Assembly: GCA_005884575.1 (NCBI GenBank)
Contig: VAWW01000061.1
Coordinates: 1 to 36,901 of the forward strand
Origin: Actinomycetota bacterium
Lineage (GTDB): Bacteria > Actinomycetota > Thermoleophilia > Gaiellales > Gaiellaceae
Reading direction: 5' to 3'
Length of the DNA: 36,901 bases
Below the pieces are notes generated by a model. It searched no databases. It saw only the letters and a list, made by a program, of their open reading frames with translations, and had not been told where the DNA came from. Shown piece after piece: positions 33,580-36,901 of this stretch (within the stretch, counting starts at the first letter, position 1; each line of letters begins with the position of its first letter). Made by a program: the position numbers and the translations under genes.

Positions 33580-33887
33580 TCGCGGGCCGAGAGGCTCGAG
33601 GAAAGTCCGGACACCGTAGGGCAGGACGCTCCCGCGAGGGAGGCGGCGAAAGCCGACGGAAAGTGGCACAGAAAACAGACCGCCGACGGCAAATCTCCGG
33701 AGTTGCCGCCGGTAAGGGTGAAACGGTGGGGTAAGGGCCCACCAGCGTCGTGGCGACACGGCGGCTCGCCAAACCCCGTCCGGTGCAAGGCGAACAGGCT
33801 CCGTCGACGCTGCCCGCCGAGGAGCCGGGTAAGCCGCACAGATGGATGGTCACCCCCGACAGAATCCGGCTTACAGGCCTGCTACGG
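33567..33887 (+). ncRNA. rnpB: RNase P RNA (type A)
   Basis: The catalytic RNA of RNase P, which matures tRNA 5' ends. Conserved stretches in order are GAGGAAAGTCCGGACACC (CR-I), GCAGGACGCTCCC, GAAAGTGGCACAGAAAACAGACCGCC, GGTAAGGGTGAAACGGTG, CAAACCCCGTCCGGTGCAAG, GAACAGG and CCGACAGAATCCGGCTTACAGGCC. Helix P1 is GCAGGCC (33567-33573) with GGCCTGC (33876-33882). A Rho-independent terminator follows. The exact ends are set from P1 and are accurate to a few bases. Confidence 0.95.
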
Positions 33888-33914
33888 AAAAAGCCCTGGT
33901 AACGGGGCTTTTTC
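33888..33914 (+). terminator. Intrinsic terminator of rnpB
   Basis: AAAAAGCCC (33888-33896) pairs with GGGCTTTTT (33905-33913) and ends in a T run, a textbook Rho-independent terminator, in contrast to the T-less hairpins elsewhere in the window. Confidence 0.9.
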
Positions 33915-34030
33915 TATGCGCGGAAGGGGCCCGTCGGTGTCGGGCCGGAACGTTGAGTCCCGTCAGCCGCGACCCCCACGTCTCGCGCCGCGAGCTCTCG
34001 ACGGCCGCAGAGCGGCCCAGCGGACCGCCA
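33915..34030. other. Gene-free stretch between rnpB terminator and HEPN gene
   Basis: About 115 bases of GC-rich sequence with no coding frame that I trust, no tRNA and no clear promoter. It separates the housekeeping lexA-rnpB block from the HEPN/nucleotidyltransferase block. Confidence 0.5.
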
Positions 34031-34411
34031 TCAACGGCGCAGGACCTCACGGGCGAAGTCGAGCAGGATCCTCGCGCGGCGTAGCGTGGTCGTCAGCTCG
34101 CGCTTCGTGATCGGGACCAGCCCGTATTGCGCGGTGTCCTTCAGGTTGATCAGCTCGAGCACAGCCTTCGCCGCTCGCTCACGGTCGACGATCTGGCGGA
34201 GGAGCGCGGCCGCTTCGCGATGATCGTCGCCCCGCGAGCGACGGCCGAGCGCGGCGCAGCAGGCAGCCTCAGCCGAGGCGATTCCGGAGAGGACGGCAAC
34301 CGCAGCGGCGACATTTCGGGAAGCCGGAATCTCCTCCTCCGCGGCCGCGAGCTCGGCGACCTCGAGCGACTTCTCGGCGTTATCGAGACGAGTGCGTGCG
34401 TGCGATCGCAT
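34031..34411 (-). CDS. HEPN-like domain protein (partner of nucleotidyltransferase)
   Basis: A 126-residue helical protein, MRSHARTRLDNAEKSLEVAELAAAEEEIPASRNVAAAVAVLSGIASAEAACCAALGRRSRGDDHREAAALLRQI, typical of HEPN-domain partners encoded next to MNT-type nucleotidyltransferases. The segment GRRSRGDDHREA holds the expected R-x4-6-H element of HEPN ribonucleases. It lies 25 bases downstream of the nucleotidyltransferase gene on the same strand, the usual order. In characterised MntA/HepT pairs the HEPN protein is the RNase toxin and the transferase AMPylates it; whether that holds for this longer family is not established. Confidence 0.8.
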   Translation of the reverse strand: MRSHARTRLDNAEKSLEVAELAAAEEEIPASRNVAAAVAVLSGIASAEAACCAALGRRSRGDDHREAAALLRQIVDRERAAKAVLELINLKDTAQYGLVPITKRELTTTLRRARILLDFAREVLRR

Positions 34412-34436
34412 GGGTGCGTGCGTCCCCTTCGCCCCG

Positions 34437-34925
34437 TCATGTACGCGCTCCCAGCAAGTCGACGGGTTCCGGGCCCGCGAGCGTGCTCGCGTTCTGCCTC
34501 AGGTCGTCGACGATCGGCGGCCGCTCGCGCCGGAGCCGGCGAATGTCGGCCTCGGACACCTCGGCGAGTCCGGCGTGGTTGCCAGTCCAGGCGAGCACGT
34601 GCTCTGACAGTCGCTCCAGCTGCTCTCGCCAACGTGGGTTGTCCGCGGGAATCTCAGTTGACCGAACGATGAAGATGTCGATGTCGCTGGCCGTGTCGCC
34701 GTCGCTCCTGGCGGCCGAGCCGAAGATCGAGAGGTGGGCCGGGGCAAGTTCCCATTCGGCGATCTCCGCCCGGAGGCGACGCTCGAGTTCCGAGCGAATG
34801 TCAGCGAGCAGCTCGACTGCGGGCGCAGCAAGGTGGTCTCTGTTGAACGTGTACAGATAGGCGTTGCCAGCCTCCTCGGCGTGTACGAGGCCCTCTTCGG
34901 TGATGCGGCGTAGCGACGCGTTCAC
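34437..34925 (-). CDS. Nucleotidyltransferase with N-terminal winged helix, 5'-truncated
   Basis: From GTG 34925 the protein is 162 residues, with a nucleotidyltransferase core HLSIFGSAARSDGDTASDIDIFIV (the GS-x10-DxD motif of MNT enzymes). The open frame extends upstream to 35009 as LTWILRGTTRPLTGREVARSVPAGSQPT, which is the first part of a winged-helix domain that continues SLRRITEEGLVHAEEAGNAYLYTFNRDHLAAP. But no ATG, GTG or TTG precedes it before an in-frame TAG at 35010-35012. The gene has thus lost its natural start by truncation or a frameshift, and GTG 34925 would cut the DNA-binding helix. It pairs with the HEPN gene downstream. Confidence 0.8.
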   Translation of the reverse strand: MNASLRRITEEGLVHAEEAGNAYLYTFNRDHLAAPAVELLADIRSELERRLRAEIAEWELAPAHLSIFGSAARSDGDTASDIDIFIVRSTEIPADNPRWREQLERLSEHVLAWTGNHAGLAEVSEADIRRLRRERPPIVDDLRQNASTLAGPEPVDLLGART

Positions 34926-35029
34926 CGTCGGCTGCGATCCGGCAGGGACCGAGCGAGCGACCTCCCGACCGGTGAGCGGGCGAGTCGTGCCGCGAAGGAT
35001 CCACGTAAGCTAGCCGCGGTGGCGACGCC

Positions 35030-36433
35030 ATGACTCGCCGGCAGCGGCTGACCTTGTTCGCTGCGATCCTCGGCTCCGGCGTGGCCACAATCGACGGGTC
35101 GATCGTCAACGTCGCATTGCCGGCGATCGAACGTGACCTCGGCGGCGGGCTGTCGGCGCAGCAGTGGGTGTCAAACGCCTATCTGCTGACACTCGGCTCG
35201 CTGATCCTGATCGGCGGCTCGCTCGGAGACATCTACGGCGAGCGACGCGTGTTCGCAGTCGGAGTCGCGGCGTTCGGCATCGTCTCGATCCTGTGCGCCG
35301 CGGCGCCGACGATCGGCGTGTTGATCGCCGCGCGGGCGCTGCAGGGAGCGGCCGGGGCGTTGCTGACGCCGAGCTCGCTCGCGATCATCGTCGGCGCTTT
35401 CTCTCCGAAGGATCGTGGCGCGGCGATCGGCTCGTGGACGGCGTGGGGCGGGATCGCGGCGATCGTCGGTCCGCTTGTGGGCGGCTGGATCGTCGACCAG
35501 GTCTCCTGGCGCTGGATCTTCGCGCTCAACGTCCCGCTCGTCCTCGTCACGCTGGCGCTGATCTTCGCGGCGGTCCCGCGAACGACCCGCGTGACGGGAC
35601 GGCGCGTCGACGTGCTCGGTGCCGGACTGTGCGCGCTCGGCCTGGGCGGCTTCGTGTTCGCGCTGATCGAGCAGCCGCACTACGGCTGGAGCAGTCCGGC
35701 GATCGTCGTTCCGCTGGTCGCCGGCGTCGTCGCCTTCGCGTCGTTCCTCGCCTACGAGCGCCGCACCCCCGAGCCGATGCTGAAGCTCGAGCTATTCGCG
35801 CGCCGCAACTTCGCCGTCGGGAACGCGGAAACACTGGCCATGTACGCCGGCCTGTCGATCCTCTTCTTCTTCCTCGTCATCTTCCTGCAGCAGGTCGCCG
35901 GCTACAGCGCATTGCGGAGCGGCCTGACGACGCTCCCGGTGACGCTGGTGATGTTCACGCTCTCGCGACGCTTCGGCGCACTTGCGGACCGCTACGGTCC
36001 GCGACTGTTCATGGGCGCCGGACCGCTGATCGCCGCGGCCGGCATCCTGCTGCTGCTCAGGACCGGCATGCACACCTCGTACGCGACCGACCTGCTTCCG
36101 GGACTACTCGTCTTCTCCATCGGTCTCTCGATGACGGTCGCGCCGCTCACCGCCACCGTGCTGGCCGATGCCGACGAGAGCGACGCAGGCATCGCCTCGG
36201 CGATCAACAACGCCGTCGCGCGCGTCGCGGGACTGGTCGGCGTCTCCATCGTCGGCGTCGTCGTGGCGAGCGCACTCGTCGGCGATACGTTCGCGGCCAA
36301 CGCCGAGTCGGTGCGAGCATTCGCCGGCGCGATCGGGATCACCAATCCCGGACGGCCCGTCGAAGCCGAGGGATGCGCGGGGGGCCAGCTCGTTGCAGTC
36401 CCCGAGTCGGCAGTCCCTCAGAGGGCCCGATAG
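35030..36433 (+). CDS. DHA2-family MFS multidrug exporter (14 TM)
   Basis: A 467-residue major facilitator of the 14-helix DHA2 (EmrB/QacA) type: ILGSGVATIDGSIVNVALPAIERDLGGGLSAQQWVSNAYLL (motif D1), GGSLGDIYGERRVF (motif A), ARALQGAAGALLTPSSLAIIVGAF and SWTAWGGIAAIVGPLVGGWIVDQVSWRWIFALNVP (motif C). Such proteins expel lipophilic or cationic compounds using the proton gradient. The C-terminal tail ITNPGRPVEAEGCAGGQLVAVPE is usual for a large actinobacterial subgroup. The ATG is 20 bases from the TAG that truncates the divergent nucleotidyltransferase. The OpuCA-type gene starts six bases after its stop. Confidence 0.93.
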   Translation: MTRRQRLTLFAAILGSGVATIDGSIVNVALPAIERDLGGGLSAQQWVSNAYLLTLGSLILIGGSLGDIYGERRVFAVGVAAFGIVSILCAAAPTIGVLIAARALQGAAGALLTPSSLAIIVGAFSPKDRGAAIGSWTAWGGIAAIVGPLVGGWIVDQVSWRWIFALNVPLVLVTLALIFAAVPRTTRVTGRRVDVLGAGLCALGLGGFVFALIEQPHYGWSSPAIVVPLVAGVVAFASFLAYERRTPEPMLKLELFARRNFAVGNAETLAMYAGLSILFFFLVIFLQQVAGYSALRSGLTTLPVTLVMFTLSRRFGALADRYGPRLFMGAGPLIAAAGILLLLRTGMHTSYATDLLPGLLVFSIGLSMTVAPLTATVLADADESDAGIASAINNAVARVAGLVGVSIVGVVVASALVGDTFAANAESVRAFAGAIGITNPGRPVEAEGCAGGQLVAVPESAVPQRAR

Positions 36434-36438
36434 AGCGG

Positions 36439-36901
36439 ATGCCGGGCGACGCCGCCGAGCTCGTCTTCGACGAGGCGACGAAGCAGTACGCCGGACGCTC
36501 CGACGCCGCGGTCGACCATCTTTCGCTGACGGTGCCCGCAGGGGAGATCTGCGTGCTCGTCGGCCCGTCCGGCGGCGGCAAGACGACCGCGCTGAAGCTC
36601 GTCAACCGGCTGATCGAGCTCACGAGCGGCGACATCCGCATCGACGGCACGAGCGTGCGCGATCAGGACGTCGTGCAGCTGCGCCGCGGCATCGGCTACG
36701 TCATCCAGCAGGTCGGCCTGTTCCCGCACATGACGGTCGAGGCGAACATCGGCACGGTTCCGCGCCTGTACGACCGGTCGAAGGAATGGATCCGCAACCG
36801 CTCGCGGGAGCTGCTCGAGCTCGTCGGCCTCGACTCCTCGTATGCGAGGCGCTATCCGGCGCAGCTCTCCGGTGGCGAGCGGCAGCGCGTCGGTCTCGCG
36901 C
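36439..36901 (+). CDS. Glycine betaine/proline-type ABC transporter ATPase, N-terminal part (runs off window)
   Basis: The first 154 residues of an OpuCA/ProV-type ATPase: ELVFDEATKQYAGRSDAAVDHLSLTVPAGEICVLVGPSGGGKTTALKLVNRLIELTSGDIRIDGTSVRDQDVVQLRRGIGYVIQQVGLFPHMTVEANI and the signature LSGGERQRVGLA. Walker A is GPSGGGKT and the Q-loop is VIQQVGLFPHMT. The KLVNRLI and YVIQQVGLFPHMTVxxNI wording is characteristic of compatible-solute importers, which would serve osmotic protection. Walker B and any CBS domains lie beyond the end. The ATG begins six bases after the exporter stop, in the same direction. Confidence 0.9.
   Translation, partial: MPGDAAELVFDEATKQYAGRSDAAVDHLSLTVPAGEICVLVGPSGGGKTTALKLVNRLIELTSGDIRIDGTSVRDQDVVQLRRGIGYVIQQVGLFPHMTVEANIGTVPRLYDRSKEWIRNRSRELLELVGLDSSYARRYPAQLSGGERQRVGLA

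Overview
The window is very GC-rich, gene-dense bacterial DNA with many GTG starts, short or absent leaders and many 4-base GTGA start/stop overlaps. A LexA box of the CGAAC-N4-GTTCG type, standalone CGNR regulators, an RpfB-free but actinobacterial-style gene set and a MoaD-MoaE fusion point to a deep-branching actinobacterium, most likely class Thermoleophilia (Gaiellales/Solirubrobacterales). That placement is inference from gene content and style. No plasmid or phage genes and no transposase were seen, so this reads as chromosome.

Layout. 1-217: start of a MoxR ATPase (partial, minus). 311-1801: secreted sedolisin-like peptidase with a structured leader. 2060-2126: 3' half of a selenocysteine tRNA that supplies the end of a LysE exporter gene; upstream of it run an ABM-domain protein and an HhH DNA glycosylase. 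3.98-5.84 kb: cupin gene divergent from a CGNR regulator, then azlCD. 5.77-11.2 kb: HAD phosphatase, hyuA and hyuB, with an antisense membrane-protein gene between hyuA and hyuB. 11.2-13.3 kb: ECF sigma factor fused to a frameshifted bifunctional-nuclease domain, then a paralogue of that membrane protein. 13.2-21.6 kb (minus): selB, a frameshifted secreted dimethylformamidase-like protein, selA, a LOG-family hydrolase, a site-2 protease homologue, moaD-moaE fusion and a beta-propeller protein; a small secreted His-rich protein lies on plus. 21.6-25.0 kb: methylmalonyl-CoA mutase large subunit and a secreted phosphoesterase. 25.0-28.9 kb: an ABC-2 exporter operon, a glycosyltransferase, a small helical protein. 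28.9-32.4 kb: lone receiver protein, secG, and tldE-tldD. 32.4-33.9 kb: a tRNA-Leu 5' duplicate, tRNA-Leu(GAG), lexA, a zinc ribbon and RNase P RNA. 34.0-36.9 kb: HEPN/nucleotidyltransferase pair with a damaged 5' end, a DHA2 drug exporter, and the start of an OpuCA-type ATPase.

How it fits together. SelA, SelB, a tRNA-Sec piece and the molybdopterin synthase fusion lie within 19 kb, which suggests the cell makes a molybdenum (or tungsten) selenoenzyme such as formate dehydrogenase; neither that enzyme nor selD is in the window. HyuAB, the methylmalonyl-CoA mutase, LysE and AzlCD indicate amino-acid and hydantoin-type metabolism and export. The least explained part is the pair of paralogous membrane proteins, one cutting through hyuAB and the other behind the sigma factor-nuclease gene. 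Several genes carry apparent single-base shifts (near 11.9, 16.38, 16.54 and possibly 27.7 and 35.0 kb), so some may be assembly errors rather than true decay.
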